A stretch of 64,000 bases of DNA, taken from assembly GCF_031177825.1 (NCBI RefSeq), contig NZ_JAPSKE010000007.1, positions 243,048-307,047 on the forward strand, read 5' to 3'. Position 1 is the stretch's first letter. Each line of letters starts with the position of its first letter. Under the pieces are notes generated by a model. It saw only the letters and a program-made list of their open reading frames with translations. It was not told where the DNA came from and did no database searches. Origin of the DNA: Paenibacillus sp. GTDB taxonomy: Bacteria; Bacillota; Bacilli; Paenibacillales; YIM-B00363. Below are positions 24,513 through 34,311 of the stretch, piece after piece. A program made the translations under genes and the position numbers.

Positions 24513-25205
24513 ATGTTGGACGCGATGGAGGGCGGCTTGGTCGTATCGTGCCAGGCGCTGGAACAGGAGCCGCTGCATAGCTCGTTTATCATGAGCAGGA
24601 TGGCGCTTGCGGCGAAGGAAGGCGGAGCGCTCGGCATTCGGGCGAACTCCAAAGCGGATATTATCGCGATCAAGCGGGAAGCGGATCTTCCCGTCATCGG
24701 GATCGTGAAGCGCGATTACGAAGGCAGCGAAGTACTCATTACCGCGACGCGCAAGGAAATCGACGAGCTGCTGGAGAGCGGCTGCGAGATGATCGCGATG
24801 GACGCGACGCTTCGCGGGCGCCCCGGCGACGAGACGGTCGAGTCGTTGGTCGCCTATTGCCGCGGGAAGAACCCGGGCGTGCAGCTGATGGCGGATATCT
24901 CGACCGTCGAGGAAGCGGTCGCGGCGGAGCTGCTGGGCTTCGACTGCGTCTCTACGACGCTGCACGGCTATACGCCGGATACGGCGCATACCAAGCTTTA
25001 CGAGGACGACTTCGCGTTTCTGAAGGCGGTGCTCGAAGCGGTGAAAGTGCCTGTGATCGCCGAAGGCAACGTGCTGACGCCGGAGATGTATCGCCGATGT
25101 TTGGAGCTTGGGGCGGCTTCCGTCGTCGTCGGCGGCGCGATTACGCGGCCGAAGGAAATTACGGCACGCTTCGTGCAAGCCGCATCCTCTACAACAAAAC
25201 AATAG
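24513..25205 (+). CDS. nanE: N-acetylmannosamine-6-phosphate 2-epimerase
   Basis: 230 residues, a TIM-barrel epimerase that converts ManNAc-6-P to GlcNAc-6-P. Typical NanE motifs are [14 protein letters not shown] at the N-terminus, [39 protein letters not shown] and [10 protein letters not shown] followed by [14 protein letters not shown]. It is the last gene of the operon and the only NanE in the window, so locus B would also depend on it. Confidence 0.95.
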   Translation: MLDAMEGGLVVSCQALEQEPLHSSFIMSRMALAAKEGGALGIRANSKADIIAIKREADLPVIGIVKRDYEGSEVLITATRKEIDELLESGCEMIAMDATLRGRPGDETVESLVAYCRGKNPGVQLMADISTVEEAVAAELLGFDCVSTTLHGYTPDTAHTKLYEDDFAFLKAVLEAVKVPVIAEGNVLTPEMYRRCLELGAASVVVGGAITRPKEITARFVQAASSTTKQ

Positions 25206-25210
25206 TACGG

Positions 25211-25245
25211 GCGGAGCCGGCGAATTGCCGGTTCCGCTTTTTTTT
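25211..25245 (+). terminator. Strong Rho-independent terminator of sialic locus A
   Basis: Stem GCGGAGCCGGC/GCCGGTTCCGC (one G-T pair) with loop GAATT, followed by a run of eight T. Confidence 0.95.
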
Positions 25246-25448
25246 GCCCCCTTGCAGGAAGAGGACGAGTCACGTACGGATTGGCGTTGTGTCGATAAGG
25301 ATTAGCCGCCCCGGCGAATCCCGCGCCCTGCGGCGGCGCGCGAACAATCACGAATTGATTATAGTCCGTCATCGCGGCCGTCTCTTACGATGAGGAAGCA
25401 GGCGAAACCGCATCGCAAACTCAGACCTAAGGAGAGGTGCTATCCACG

Positions 25449-26561
25449 ATGACATCCGAAACCGACGTTTTGCCTCCGGTCGAGCCGCCGGCGCTGATCG
25501 ACGCGGACATCCATAATGTGATGAAGGATCCGAGGGACTTGCTTCCGTATCTTGCGAAGCCGTGGCATAAGCAGTGGCTCGCGACCGGCACGGGCGTAGG
25601 CACGCCCTATTATTCGACCGTCGGCGTCTTGCGCAGAGACGCCGTCCCGGACGACGGCGGCCCTCCCGGCAGCGATCCGGCGTACGTGGTCAAGGACCAC
25701 CTGGACCGCTACGATATCGACTACGGGATCTTGACCGGCTCGAACACGCTGGAGATGTCGCTCAACCCGGACATGGATTACGGGAACGCTGTCTGTTCTG
25801 CCTACAACGACTACTTGCTCGATCAATGGCTGCCGGTCAGCCCGCGGTTCCGAGGGTCGCTCGTCGTCAACCACTCCGACCCGCAAGCCGCGGCGGCGGA
25901 GATCGACCGGCTCGGCGGCCGGCCCGACATCGTGCAAGTGGTGATGTCCAGCGCCGCGCGCATGCCGTTCGGTCAGCGATTTTACCACCCGATCTACGAA
26001 GCGGCGGAACGCAACGGCCTGCCGGTGGCGTTCCATCCCGGTACGGAGGGGCGCGGCATATCCGGACCGCCGACGCCGTCGGGATACCCGTCGCGGTACA
26101 TGGAATGGCATAACGCGCTGCCGACCAACTACATGGCGCATATCAACAGCCTGGTGTGCGAAGGCGTGTTCGAGAAGTTCCCAACGCTGAAGTTCGTCGC
26201 GATCGAAGGCGGCATCGCCTGGCTGCCCCACCTGATGTGGCGGATGGACAAGAACTTCAAGGCGCTCCGCGACACGACGCCGTGGCTCCGAAAGCTGCCG
26301 TCGGAATATATCCGGGAGCACGTGCTGCTCACGACGCAGCCGATCGAGGAGCCGGAGCATCCCGAGCATCTCGTCCAGATTTACCGCATGTGCGGCGCCG
26401 AGGATATGGTCATGTACTCGAGCGACTACCCGCACTGGGACTTCGATCCGCCGAAGCTCGCGCTCGCTGCGTTCCCGAAGGACATTCGCGGGAAGCTGCA
26501 GGCGGCGAACGCAGCCAAGCTGTACGGGTTGACGGTCAAGCCCGCGCGGGGAGGGGCGTAA
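25449..26561 (+). CDS. Amidohydrolase-2 family protein (ACMSD-like)
   Basis: 370 residues. The N-terminal metal motif appears as DADIHN in place of the more common DxHxH. Further family landmarks are PVAFHPGTEG, FPTLKFVAIEGGIAWLP and the final Asp in MYSSDYPHWD, the pattern of the ACMSD/2-hydroxy-3-carboxy decarboxylase branch. Such enzymes are metal-dependent hydrolases or decarboxylases of small carboxylic acids. ATG 25449 lies 12 bases after GGAGAG; GTG 25437 is too close to it. It heads an operon with transport and Rieske genes, so it may act on a modified sugar acid or aromatic aglycone. Substrate unknown. Confidence 0.8.
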   Translation: MTSETDVLPPVEPPALIDADIHNVMKDPRDLLPYLAKPWHKQWLATGTGVGTPYYSTVGVLRRDAVPDDGGPPGSDPAYVVKDHLDRYDIDYGILTGSNTLEMSLNPDMDYGNAVCSAYNDYLLDQWLPVSPRFRGSLVVNHSDPQAAAAEIDRLGGRPDIVQVVMSSAARMPFGQRFYHPIYEAAERNGLPVAFHPGTEGRGISGPPTPSGYPSRYMEWHNALPTNYMAHINSLVCEGVFEKFPTLKFVAIEGGIAWLPHLMWRMDKNFKALRDTTPWLRKLPSEYIREHVLLTTQPIEEPEHPEHLVQIYRMCGAEDMVMYSSDYPHWDFDPPKLALAAFPKDIRGKLQAANAAKLYGLTVKPARGGA

Positions 26562-27479
26562 GTGAACGCGAGCCTAAGGAAGATCGTAACGGACGTCGTA
26601 CGGGATCGATGGTTGTATGTCATCGCCTTGCCGGGTCTCGCCTTTTTCGTCCTGTTCAAGTACTTGCCGATGGGCGGCGTGGTCATCGCCTTCCAGGATT
26701 ATCATCCGTTCACGGGATTCGTCGGAAGCCCTTGGACGGGCCTAAAGCACTTCGTTCGCTTGTTCGGGGATCCCGACTTCATGATGCTGCTGCGCAACAC
26801 GCTGCTGCTCTCGCTGTACAATATCGCGCTCGGCTTCCCGGCTCCCATCCTGCTGGCGCTCATGCTCAACGAGCTGCGGCGGCAATGGTTCAAGCGGTCG
26901 ATCCAGACGCTCATCTACGTGCCGCACTTCATGTCGTGGGTCGTCGTCGTGTCGATGTTCTTCGTCATCTTCGAATCGCAGGACGGCGCGTTCCAGAACC
27001 TGATCGCCGCTTGGGGCTTCGATAAGTTTACGTTCATGATGGACGACGGCTGGTTCCGCCCGATGTACATCTTGCAGGTCATCTGGCGTGACACCGGATG
27101 GGGCACGATCATCTACCTGGCGGCGCTGGCCGGCATCGGGCCGGAGCTGTACGAAGCCGCCCGCATGGACGGCGCGAGCCGCATGCGGCAGATCTGGCAT
27201 ATTACGCTGCCAGGAATTCGCGGGACGATCATCATCCTGCTGCTGCTGCGGCTCAGCGACGTATTGGACCTCAGCTTCGAGCACGTCTACGTGCTGCTCA
27301 ACGCGCTCAATCGCGACGTCGGCGAAGTGTTCGATACCTACGTCTACCGGGTCGGCCTCATTAACGGGCAGCTTAGCTATGCGACGGCGGTCGGCCTGTT
27401 CAAGGGAGCGGTCGGGCTCGCGCTGGTGACGATCGCGAACGGCCTCGCGAAGAGATTCGGAGAGGAGGGTATTTTTTGA
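26562..27479 (+). CDS. Sugar ABC transporter permease (LplB type)
   Basis: 305 residues from a GTG start right after the amidohydrolase stop. The motifs KYLPMGGVVIAFQDYHPF and YEAARMDGASRMRQIWHITL (EAA loop) place it in the LplB group of polysaccharide-type permeases, with six membrane spans. It partners with the next gene. Confidence 0.9.
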   Translation: MNASLRKIVTDVVRDRWLYVIALPGLAFFVLFKYLPMGGVVIAFQDYHPFTGFVGSPWTGLKHFVRLFGDPDFMMLLRNTLLLSLYNIALGFPAPILLALMLNELRRQWFKRSIQTLIYVPHFMSWVVVVSMFFVIFESQDGAFQNLIAAWGFDKFTFMMDDGWFRPMYILQVIWRDTGWGTIIYLAALAGIGPELYEAARMDGASRMRQIWHITLPGIRGTIIILLLLRLSDVLDLSFEHVYVLLNALNRDVGEVFDTYVYRVGLINGQLSYATAVGLFKGAVGLALVTIANGLAKRFGEEGIF

Positions 27480-28354
27480 TGGTAGACAAGAGCTTTAGCA
27501 GCCGGGCGTTCGACGCCGTCAACGGCACCCTGCTCGTCCTGTTCGCGCTCGTGACGATCGTGCCGTTCGTGCACGTCATCGCCAGCTCCTTCGCGTCGGC
27601 CGCGGAATATAACCGGACGGACTTCCTCCTGTTTCCGACGGAGTTTTCGCTGAAGGCGTACGAATACATTTTCACGACGAATGCGCTGCCGAAGAGCTTA
27701 GCCATCACGGTATTCATCACCGTTGTCGGGACGCTCATCTGCTTGGCGCTCACCGCATTGACCGCGTATCCGTTGTCGCGGCGGCGGATGCATTTTCGCA
27801 AACCCCTGATGTTCCTGATCGTATTCACGATCATCTTCCAGGGCGGCCTCATTCCCGACTATCTCGTCGTCAAAGAGCTCGGGATGCTGAACTCCTACTG
27901 GTCGTTGATGCTGCCGAGGGCGATCATTCCGTTCTATCTCATCATCCTGATCAACTTCTTCAAGCATCTTCCGGACGAGATCGAGGAATCGGCCAAGATG
28001 GACGGCTGCGGCGACTTGCGGCTGCTGCTGCGCATCATGATTCCGCTGTCGATGCCCGCCTTGGCTTCGCTCACGTTGTTTTACGCGGTGTTCCAGTGGA
28101 ACACGTACATGCACGCCATTCTGTACATCAACGATACCGAGAAGTGGCCGATCCAGGTGCTGCTGCGGCAGATCGTCATGGTGTCCCAAGCGGGCTTCGT
28201 CGAACAAGGCGTCGTGGAGGGGGAGCAATCGATCCCGCCGGACACGGTCAAGATGGCCGTCATTACGGTGGCGACGTTCCCGATTCTGTTGGTATATCCG
28301 TTCTTGCAGAAGCATTTCGCGAAGGGCGTCTTGCTCGGTTCGATCAAAGGCTGA
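27479..28354 (+). CDS. Sugar ABC transporter permease (YtcP type)
   Basis: 291 residues; the ATG overlaps the preceding stop (TGATG), so translation is coupled. The EAA loop is IEESAKMDGCGDLRLLLRIM, and the C-terminus KHFAKGVLLGSIKG is typical of YtcP/LplC. An in-frame TTG immediately before the ATG could add one residue. Confidence 0.92.
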   Translation: MVDKSFSSRAFDAVNGTLLVLFALVTIVPFVHVIASSFASAAEYNRTDFLLFPTEFSLKAYEYIFTTNALPKSLAITVFITVVGTLICLALTALTAYPLSRRRMHFRKPLMFLIVFTIIFQGGLIPDYLVVKELGMLNSYWSLMLPRAIIPFYLIILINFFKHLPDEIEESAKMDGCGDLRLLLRIMIPLSMPALASLTLFYAVFQWNTYMHAILYINDTEKWPIQVLLRQIVMVSQAGFVEQGVVEGEQSIPPDTVKMAVITVATFPILLVYPFLQKHFAKGVLLGSIKG

Positions 28355-28368
28355 TGGGGAAGAAGGGG

Positions 28369-28767
28369 ATGAACATGGAGAAAATTTGGGTCGCGAAGAA
28401 GGAAGAGATCGTCGAAGGAGCGTGCAAGCTCGTCCGCGTCAAGGGGATCGAGTTCGGCATCTACAAGGTGCAGGGCGAGTTCTACGCTTGGAGGAACGCC
28501 TGCCCTCACTATGGCGCGCCGGTATGCCAAGGGCATGTGACGGGGACGCGGCTGCCCTCCCAGGTGTACGAATACCGAATGGGCCGGGAAAATGAAATCG
28601 TCCGCTGCCCTTGGCACGGCTGGGAGTTCGACCTCGTCACAGGCGAGCATCTGGTCGACCCGGACGTGAAGCTCCGGCGCGGGCGGCTGACGGACGAGGA
28701 GGGGAGCGAGCGTCTGACGAAGGGCAAGCTCGAATCGACCGCCGAGGATTTATATCTCTGGTTGTAA
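28369..28767 (+). CDS. Rieske [2Fe-2S] ferredoxin-like protein
   Basis: 132 residues. Both cluster ligand pairs are visible: Cys45-x-His47 in ACPHYGAPVC and Cys80-x-x-His83 in CPWHGWEF. The protein is a single Rieske domain with no catalytic oxygenase domain, so it is an electron carrier or a subunit whose oxygenase partner is not in this window. ATG 28369 has GAAGAAGG upstream; ATG 28354, overlapping the permease stop, is an alternative. A Rieske protein inside a sugar-transport operon is unusual and suggests oxidation of an aromatic or methylated group on the imported compound. Confidence 0.88.
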   Translation: MNMEKIWVAKKEEIVEGACKLVRVKGIEFGIYKVQGEFYAWRNACPHYGAPVCQGHVTGTRLPSQVYEYRMGRENEIVRCPWHGWEFDLVTGEHLVDPDVKLRRGRLTDEEGSERLTKGKLESTAEDLYLWL

Positions 28768-28809
28768 TGCTTCTGTTACAATAAACCATGAATACGAGGA
28801 GGAATTGCA

Positions 28810-30315
28810 TTGGAACGTGCAACCGGTTACAGAAATTGGGTGGCTGCGCACTGCGCGACGCTGGCGTTGTCCGTCGTCTTGTCGGCATGCAGCGGATCGG
28901 CATCGGAGGGGAGCGAACCCGCGGCGGACCCGACAGGAGACTCTGCGGCCCCGGCGGCCGAAGCGCAGTCCGAAGCGCCGGCCGGCCCCGTGAAGGTGTC
29001 GATCTTGAACGCGTACTTTTCCAACACCGCTCCGAAGGAGGATGGCGCCGTCGTCGCGGAGACGGAACGCATCTCCAATGCCGAATTGGACATTACGTGG
29101 GTGCCGTTCAACGTATATAACGAGAAGCTCAACGTCACGATGACGTCTGGCGAGATGCCGCAAGTGATCATGGTCGACAATCCGTTCACGACGTCCATTT
29201 TGAACGGCATTCACTCCGGCATGTTTTGGGAGCTGACCCCGTACGTGGACGAATTCCCGAACCTGAAGCGCTTCGACGAGGCCGTCCTGAACAATCTGGC
29301 GATCGACGGGAAGATGTACCTGGTTCCCCGCCCGCGCCCGTTCGTCCGCAACGGGTTGATCGTCCGGGAGGATTGGCTGAAGAAGCTGAACCTCGAGGTG
29401 CCGAAGACGATCGACGAGTTCTATAACATGCTCGTGGCGTTCCGCGACCAAGACCCGGACGGCAACGGGACCGCCGACACGTACGGCATCATGTTCTACG
29501 AGGGAACGATTCCGGCGGACATCTTCGCTTGGCACGGCGCCCCGAACAACTGGAAAGCGGAGAACGGGACGTTCATTAAGGATCTGGAGACGGCCGAGTA
29601 TCGGGAAGGCTTGAAGTTCGTAAGGAAGCTGTACGAGGAACAATTAGTGAACGAGGATTTCCCGGTCGTCGTGCGGAACGAGGCGCGGAAAAACTTGTAC
29701 AACAACAAAGTCGGCGCGAGCATCGAGGCGCTCGACGCGGTCGTCCCCTACTATTACTTCCAGATGGAAGAGACGAAGAACTTCTTCGACTTGACCGCCG
29801 GCGGACCGATCGAGGGGAAAGCCTTCTCGACCCCAGGACATTACGGCGGCGCCTTGATTCCGAAGACGAGCGTGAAGTCGGAGGAGGAGCTCAAGCAGGT
29901 GCTGCGCTATTTCGATACGCAAAACAGCCCGGAGGCGTCCGAAGCGTTCGCGAAGCTGGCGAACGAGAACGAGGCGAAGCCGAGCGAAGAGAAGTTCAAC
30001 ATCGACGATCTGAAGAACTTGATCGTGAACAACGCGGCGATTTATCCTCCGGGGGATTCCGAGCTGAACGTCATGTTGAAGTCGAGAATGGAAGAGCATG
30101 CCGCCGTCGGCGTGGCGGATCCGTCCAATGGCTTGATCTCCCCGACGGAAACCGAGAAGAGCGAACAGTTAAAGACGATTCTGGCCGATGCGAAAATTCA
30201 GTTCGTGCTCGGGCAGATCGACGAGGGCGGGCTGGACGCCGCCGTCGAGGAGTGGAAGAAGGCGGGCGGGGCCAAAGTCGCGGAAGAGCTCGCCGAGCTG
30301 TACGCGAACAAATAA
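28810..30315 (+). CDS. Solute-binding lipoprotein of ABC transporter
   Basis: 501 residues from a TTG start with GAGGAGG 7 bases upstream. The signal peptide ends at lipobox VLSAC (Cys27), then a low-complexity linker rich in Ala/Glu and a two-lobe LplA/YtcQ-type fold (WLKKLNLEVPKTIDEFYNML). It serves the permease pair encoded at 26562-28354. A small calcium-site-like stretch (DQDPDGNGTADTYG) is shared with other binding proteins in the window. Confidence 0.9.
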   Translation: MERATGYRNWVAAHCATLALSVVLSACSGSASEGSEPAADPTGDSAAPAAEAQSEAPAGPVKVSILNAYFSNTAPKEDGAVVAETERISNAELDITWVPFNVYNEKLNVTMTSGEMPQVIMVDNPFTTSILNGIHSGMFWELTPYVDEFPNLKRFDEAVLNNLAIDGKMYLVPRPRPFVRNGLIVREDWLKKLNLEVPKTIDEFYNMLVAFRDQDPDGNGTADTYGIMFYEGTIPADIFAWHGAPNNWKAENGTFIKDLETAEYREGLKFVRKLYEEQLVNEDFPVVVRNEARKNLYNNKVGASIEALDAVVPYYYFQMEETKNFFDLTAGGPIEGKAFSTPGHYGGALIPKTSVKSEEELKQVLRYFDTQNSPEASEAFAKLANENEAKPSEEKFNIDDLKNLIVNNAAIYPPGDSELNVMLKSRMEEHAAVGVADPSNGLISPTETEKSEQLKTILADAKIQFVLGQIDEGGLDAAVEEWKKAGGAKVAEELAELYANK

Positions 30316-30344
30316 CATTTCGTTCATGAAGGCGGTGGATCGAC

Positions 30345-32654
30345 TTGAGACGATTGTGGACCTCCAGTTTTTTGAAGAGTCTGGTCCTGATCAGCAGCGT
30401 CATCGGGATTATCCCGGTGCTGCTGCTCGGGTACTTATCCTACAATAAGTCCGCCAGCATCGTCCAGGAAGAGGTCACCGCCGGCAACCGTCTCATCCTG
30501 CAGCAAAATAAGGAACAGGTCGAGTCGCATCTGCGGACGATCGATACACTCGCGACGCAGATGATCGGGGGACCGGTCACGACGAACGCGGTATCCGTCC
30601 CGACAGTGCTCGACCTGTCCTATGCGTACGAGCATAAGAAGCTGTTCGACAGCTTGATCTATAAGCTCGTCCAAATCCAAGTATTCGAGCTCGGCATCCG
30701 CGACGTGCATCTGATCAGCTTTCGGAAAAATTGGATCGTCGAAGGCGGCGCCGTCTACCCGATGGAGGATCGCAGCACCTACGCCCATGACGAATATTTG
30801 CTTCAAGTGAAGGAGCGGCTGACCTCCTACCGCGACGTCGCCAAGCGTTCTTACTGGAAGCTGACGGAGGAACGGGAGCGGGGCTTCGTCCTGAAGCTGA
30901 TCAAGCATATCCCGCTCAACTCGTCCGATCCGTACGGCTTGGTGTCCGTGAACGTCCCCGTCAGCGAACTTGCCAAACGGCTCACCGGGGGCGGGCAGCT
31001 CGGCACGGTCGTCGTCGCGGACGAACGCGGCATGATCCTGTCGCATCCGGACAAGACGAAGATCGGCGCGATGGCGGACGAGGAATCGTATTACGGGAAC
31101 GCGGTAAGCCGGCCCGAGTCCGACGGCCAGTTCACCGGCCGCATCGGCGGGGAGGACTACGCGGTCATCTTCAATCGATCGACGTACAACGGATGGACGT
31201 ACTTCGCGTTAACGCCGTTGGAGAGCTTGACCGTCGAATCGGATCGGATCAAGATGTACACCATGTTTTCCGTCGCGATCCTGATCGCGCTCGTCGTCGC
31301 GACGTCGCTGATCGCCTCGCTGCGCATGTATTCGCCGATCCGGCGCATCTACCGGTTCATGAAGCCCGGCGCGCCGCAGCCGAACGGAAGCGAGAACGAA
31401 CTGACGGTCATCGGCGATCGGATGTTCCAGCTGGCGCAGTCGGAGACCCGATTGACCGGTCAGGTGGAGCGGCTGAACCGGCAGGCGAGGGAATTTTACG
31501 TATATAAGCTGTTGCTCGGGTCGATCAAGCCGGAAGAACTCGAAGAGGATTTCGAAAAGTACGGTTACCCCGCGGACTGGAATCAATGGTGCCTAGCGGC
31601 GCTGCGGATCGACACCTTGGAAGGAACCCGTTACGAGGAGAAGGATATCGATCTCTTGCTTTATGCCGCATACAATATCTTCGAGGAGATGATCCCGCCC
31701 GGCGATCGGCTGTCTCCGGTCATCCATAACCGGACGCTGCTGGTATTCCTCGGCGCGCCGATGGACCGCGACATCCCGTTCCGGGTGCAGGTGTTCCAAC
31801 AGACGGACAGCGTTCGGCAGCATGTGAAGGAGTACCTGAAGCTGAAGGTCAGCATCGGCATCAGCCGGAGCTACGCCGACTTCATCCACGCGCCGCATGC
31901 GTACGAAGAAAGTCTGGACGCGCTGGCGTACCGCACCCGATTGGGACAGGAATCGATTCTGTTCATCGACGAGGCGCAGCCGGACCCGAAGCTTCGCTTC
32001 CGCTATCCGAAGGAGCTGGAGGCGCGAATTCTGGAAGCGGTCAGGCGGCTGGATCGCCCGCAGGCGATCGAAGGGCTGCGGACGTTCGTGGAGCGGTTTT
32101 TCGAAAACGAGGTCAACCATTACGATTACCAAGCATACGTAGGCAGACTGTTCACGAACGTCACCGGCGTCGTGCAGGATGCCGGCGGGTCGGTGCAGGA
32201 GGTGTTCCGCAAGACGCTGTTTACGTCGGACATCCTGCAGCGCATGCACGCGCCGGAACAGATTTTGCAGTGGTTCGAGCATGAGGTGCTCCTGCCGCTG
32301 ATCGACTGGATGGAGGAGCGGGCTCGGAAGCAAGAGGTGAACATTTCCAAGGAAATCATCGAGGAGATCGAACGCAATTACGACCAAGACCTCAGCGTCG
32401 ATATGTTCGCGAGCCGCTTGAATTATCACCCGAGCTACATTAGCCGTGTGTTTAAGAAAGACACAGGCGTCACCTTCACGGAGTACTTGTCCGAGTATCG
32501 GATCGAAGTGTCGAAGCGGTGGCTGCGAGAGACGGACATGAAGATCGCCGAGATCGCGGAGCGGCTTCGGTACAGCACCGCCTCGAACTTCAATCGGAAC
32601 TTCAAGCGAATCGTCAAGATTACGCCGAGTCAATATCGAGAACAAGCGAAATAG
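30345..32654 (+). CDS. Membrane-anchored AraC-type regulator (YesS-like)
   Basis: 769 residues, TTG start after GGCGGTGG. The layout matches the regulator at 2596: membrane helix (~14-36, LVLISSVIGIIPVLLLGYLS), extracellular sensor (~40-300), second helix (~305-328), cytoplasmic middle region and C-terminal AraC domain (SVDMFASRLNYHPSYISRVF; IAEIAERLRYSTASNFNRNF). It follows the binding-protein gene by 29 bases and likely controls the operon starting at 25449, which would make the regulator part of its own operon. Confidence 0.88.
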   Translation: MRRLWTSSFLKSLVLISSVIGIIPVLLLGYLSYNKSASIVQEEVTAGNRLILQQNKEQVESHLRTIDTLATQMIGGPVTTNAVSVPTVLDLSYAYEHKKLFDSLIYKLVQIQVFELGIRDVHLISFRKNWIVEGGAVYPMEDRSTYAHDEYLLQVKERLTSYRDVAKRSYWKLTEERERGFVLKLIKHIPLNSSDPYGLVSVNVPVSELAKRLTGGGQLGTVVVADERGMILSHPDKTKIGAMADEESYYGNAVSRPESDGQFTGRIGGEDYAVIFNRSTYNGWTYFALTPLESLTVESDRIKMYTMFSVAILIALVVATSLIASLRMYSPIRRIYRFMKPGAPQPNGSENELTVIGDRMFQLAQSETRLTGQVERLNRQAREFYVYKLLLGSIKPEELEEDFEKYGYPADWNQWCLAALRIDTLEGTRYEEKDIDLLLYAAYNIFEEMIPPGDRLSPVIHNRTLLVFLGAPMDRDIPFRVQVFQQTDSVRQHVKEYLKLKVSIGISRSYADFIHAPHAYEESLDALAYRTRLGQESILFIDEAQPDPKLRFRYPKELEARILEAVRRLDRPQAIEGLRTFVERFFENEVNHYDYQAYVGRLFTNVTGVVQDAGGSVQEVFRKTLFTSDILQRMHAPEQILQWFEHEVLLPLIDWMEERARKQEVNISKEIIEEIERNYDQDLSVDMFASRLNYHPSYISRVFKKDTGVTFTEYLSEYRIEVSKRWLRETDMKIAEIAERLRYSTASNFNRNFKRIVKITPSQYREQAK

Positions 32655-32666
32655 GGGGCGACAAGC

Positions 32667-34118
32667 ATGGAGTTGGTTTCGGCCCGGGTCGTTACGCGGC
32701 CGCCGACGCGGCTGCCGGACGGCAAGCGGCTGCCTCGCGGGTGGTCGGCGCTGGAGATCGGCCGCGAAGAGGAGACGAGCGTACATCTTCGGTGGCCGGC
32801 TTGGGAGGGCGCCGCCGTCGGGAACGGCGGGCGGCTGCGCATCACCGTAGCGTTGGATTACCGCGACGCGCGGTTCGTGGAGGCGCGGCTGCCGGGCTCG
32901 GGCGCGCTGCTGGGACGCTTCGACATCCGGTACGCGTACGCGTTTCAGCCGTTCGAGCTCGCGCTGAACGCGGAACAGGCCGCGGCGGCGCTTCGCGAAG
33001 GCGTCTCGCTGCGGCTGGACGGCGGTGAACAGCCGCTTTGGATGTTCGACGAGCTGGACGGGGAGAAGGACCGGCGATCGTTCGCGCCGCATCTGCTGCT
33101 GGGCGAAGGAGCCGACGGCGCGGAGGCGCGGCTCGACGCCGCCATGGGGCGGCTCGCGTCGTTCGCGTCGCTGCAGCCGTTCGGCTGGATGGAGGGCTGC
33201 GTGCTGGACGGACTGTACGCGCTTCGTCCGACGCTCGGCGCGGAGCGGATCGATGCCGCGCTCGACGCGCATCTCGCACAGTATATGGACGACGAGGGAC
33301 GCTTGTTGTACGAGGACCTTCATGGCCGCGGGGCGGACGATACGTTCACGACGATCGAAGCGACGCTGCCGCTCGCCGTCATCGCGAAGTACCAGCCCGA
33401 GCACAACGTCGTGAAGCGGGCGATCGCGTTCTGGGACTCGCGCGGCGCGAACGGCGGCGGAGCCGTCATCGACGGCGACACCGTCTCGGCGGAAGGCGCA
33501 TACACCGTCGCTTACCCGCTCGCCGTCGTCGCGGCGAAGCATGACCGGAGCGATCTGGCGCGGCGGGCGTTGGAGCAAGCGCTGCTTCGCCGCGACGTTC
33601 TGGCGCGGGACCGCGACGTCTTCTTGCGGTACCATCGGAACTCGGATTCGCATAGCTTCCGCAATTGGGCCCGCGCCTACGCTTGGTATATGCTCGGGAT
33701 CGCGCGGACCGCGTCGACGTTGCGAGCCTCGGCGTTCGCGGATTTGCCCGGGGTCGCCGAGCTGGAGCGGGAGCTCGCCCGCGTGGCCGAGGTCGCCTTG
33801 TCGTGGAGGCAGCGTTCCGGCCTCTGGTCCAACTTCCTCGACGATCCCGCCGTCGCCGTCGACGCGTCCGGCTCGGCCGGCATCGCCGCCGCCTTGGCCT
33901 TGGGCGCGCGCCACGGCGTGCTGGAGGAGCGCTATCTCCGCGTTGCGGAGGAGAGCTTGACCGCGCTGGCGGCGTACGTGACGCCGGACGGCTTCCTCGG
34001 CGGCGTCGCCCAGCACAACGCCGGCGGGGTCGAGCTGCAGCGCGGCGGCTACCGCGTGCTGTCGCAGATGGGCCTCGGCCTGCTGGGGCAATTGTACGCG
34101 GCGGTGCGGGGAGCATAA
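32667..34118 (+). CDS. GH88/GH105-like six-hairpin glycosidase family protein
   Basis: 483 residues, no signal peptide. The N-terminal ~130 residues look like a beta-rich accessory domain. The remainder has repeated helical hairpins and motifs resembling unsaturated-uronyl hydrolases: GADDTFTTIEATLPLAV, SHSFRNWARAYAWYMLGIAR (compare the GRGNxW loop of GH105) and SGLWSNFLDDP. It may cleave unsaturated or ordinary glycosides from the compound imported by this operon. Assignment to a defined family is uncertain; the catalytic Asp was not placed. RBS AGGGGGCGA precedes ATG 32667. Confidence 0.55.
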   Translation: MELVSARVVTRPPTRLPDGKRLPRGWSALEIGREEETSVHLRWPAWEGAAVGNGGRLRITVALDYRDARFVEARLPGSGALLGRFDIRYAYAFQPFELALNAEQAAAALREGVSLRLDGGEQPLWMFDELDGEKDRRSFAPHLLLGEGADGAEARLDAAMGRLASFASLQPFGWMEGCVLDGLYALRPTLGAERIDAALDAHLAQYMDDEGRLLYEDLHGRGADDTFTTIEATLPLAVIAKYQPEHNVVKRAIAFWDSRGANGGGAVIDGDTVSAEGAYTVAYPLAVVAAKHDRSDLARRALEQALLRRDVLARDRDVFLRYHRNSDSHSFRNWARAYAWYMLGIARTASTLRASAFADLPGVAELERELARVAEVALSWRQRSGLWSNFLDDPAVAVDASGSAGIAAALALGARHGVLEERYLRVAEESLTALAAYVTPDGFLGGVAQHNAGGVELQRGGYRVLSQMGLGLLGQLYAAVRGA

Positions 34119-34128
34119 AAATTAGTAT

Positions 34129-34158
34129 GGGGGCCTGCCGGTGACGGCGGCCCCCTTT
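34129..34158 (+). terminator. Terminator of the 25449-34118 operon
   Basis: GGGGGCC..CCG / CGG.GGCCCCC hairpin with GTGA loop, then TTTGCTATTT. Confidence 0.8.
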
Positions 34159-34186
34159 GCTATTTGACGGCCTTTTCTAAGGTGAT

Positions 34187-34222
34187 TTCCTCTGTTCGAG
34201 GAGGATTGCTAGTAGATTTCTA
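34187..34222 (+). repeat. Hairpin repeat, partial copy 3
   Basis: A small hairpin TCCTC/GAGGA (34188-34202) is followed by TAGTAGATTTCTA (34210-34222). The latter differs at one position from TAGTAGAATTCTA at 55542-55554. It lies at the left edge of the A+T-richer region. Confidence 0.45.
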
Positions 34223-34273
34223 TGCCGGATTTGAATGTATTTTGAGGCTCTGTTGTTTTTAAAAGCAAGGGGA

Positions 34274-34303
34274 TTGACAGGAAAAGCAAGTTCAGATTAG
34301 TAT
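34274..34303 (+). promoter_or_regulatory. Promoter of locus B first operon
   Basis: Perfect TTGACA and TAGTAT with an 18-base spacer. The GntR-type operator at 34312 begins 8 bases after the -10 box, so bound repressor would cover the transcription start. Confidence 0.7.
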
Positions 34304-34311
34304 GAGTACTA

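Noticed and set aside
31593..34091. Reverse-strand open frame of more than 800 codons
   Set aside because: It lies antisense to the AraC regulator and GH88-like genes, has Arg/Pro/His-rich composition typical of shadow frames in G+C-rich DNA and no start signal or known domain.
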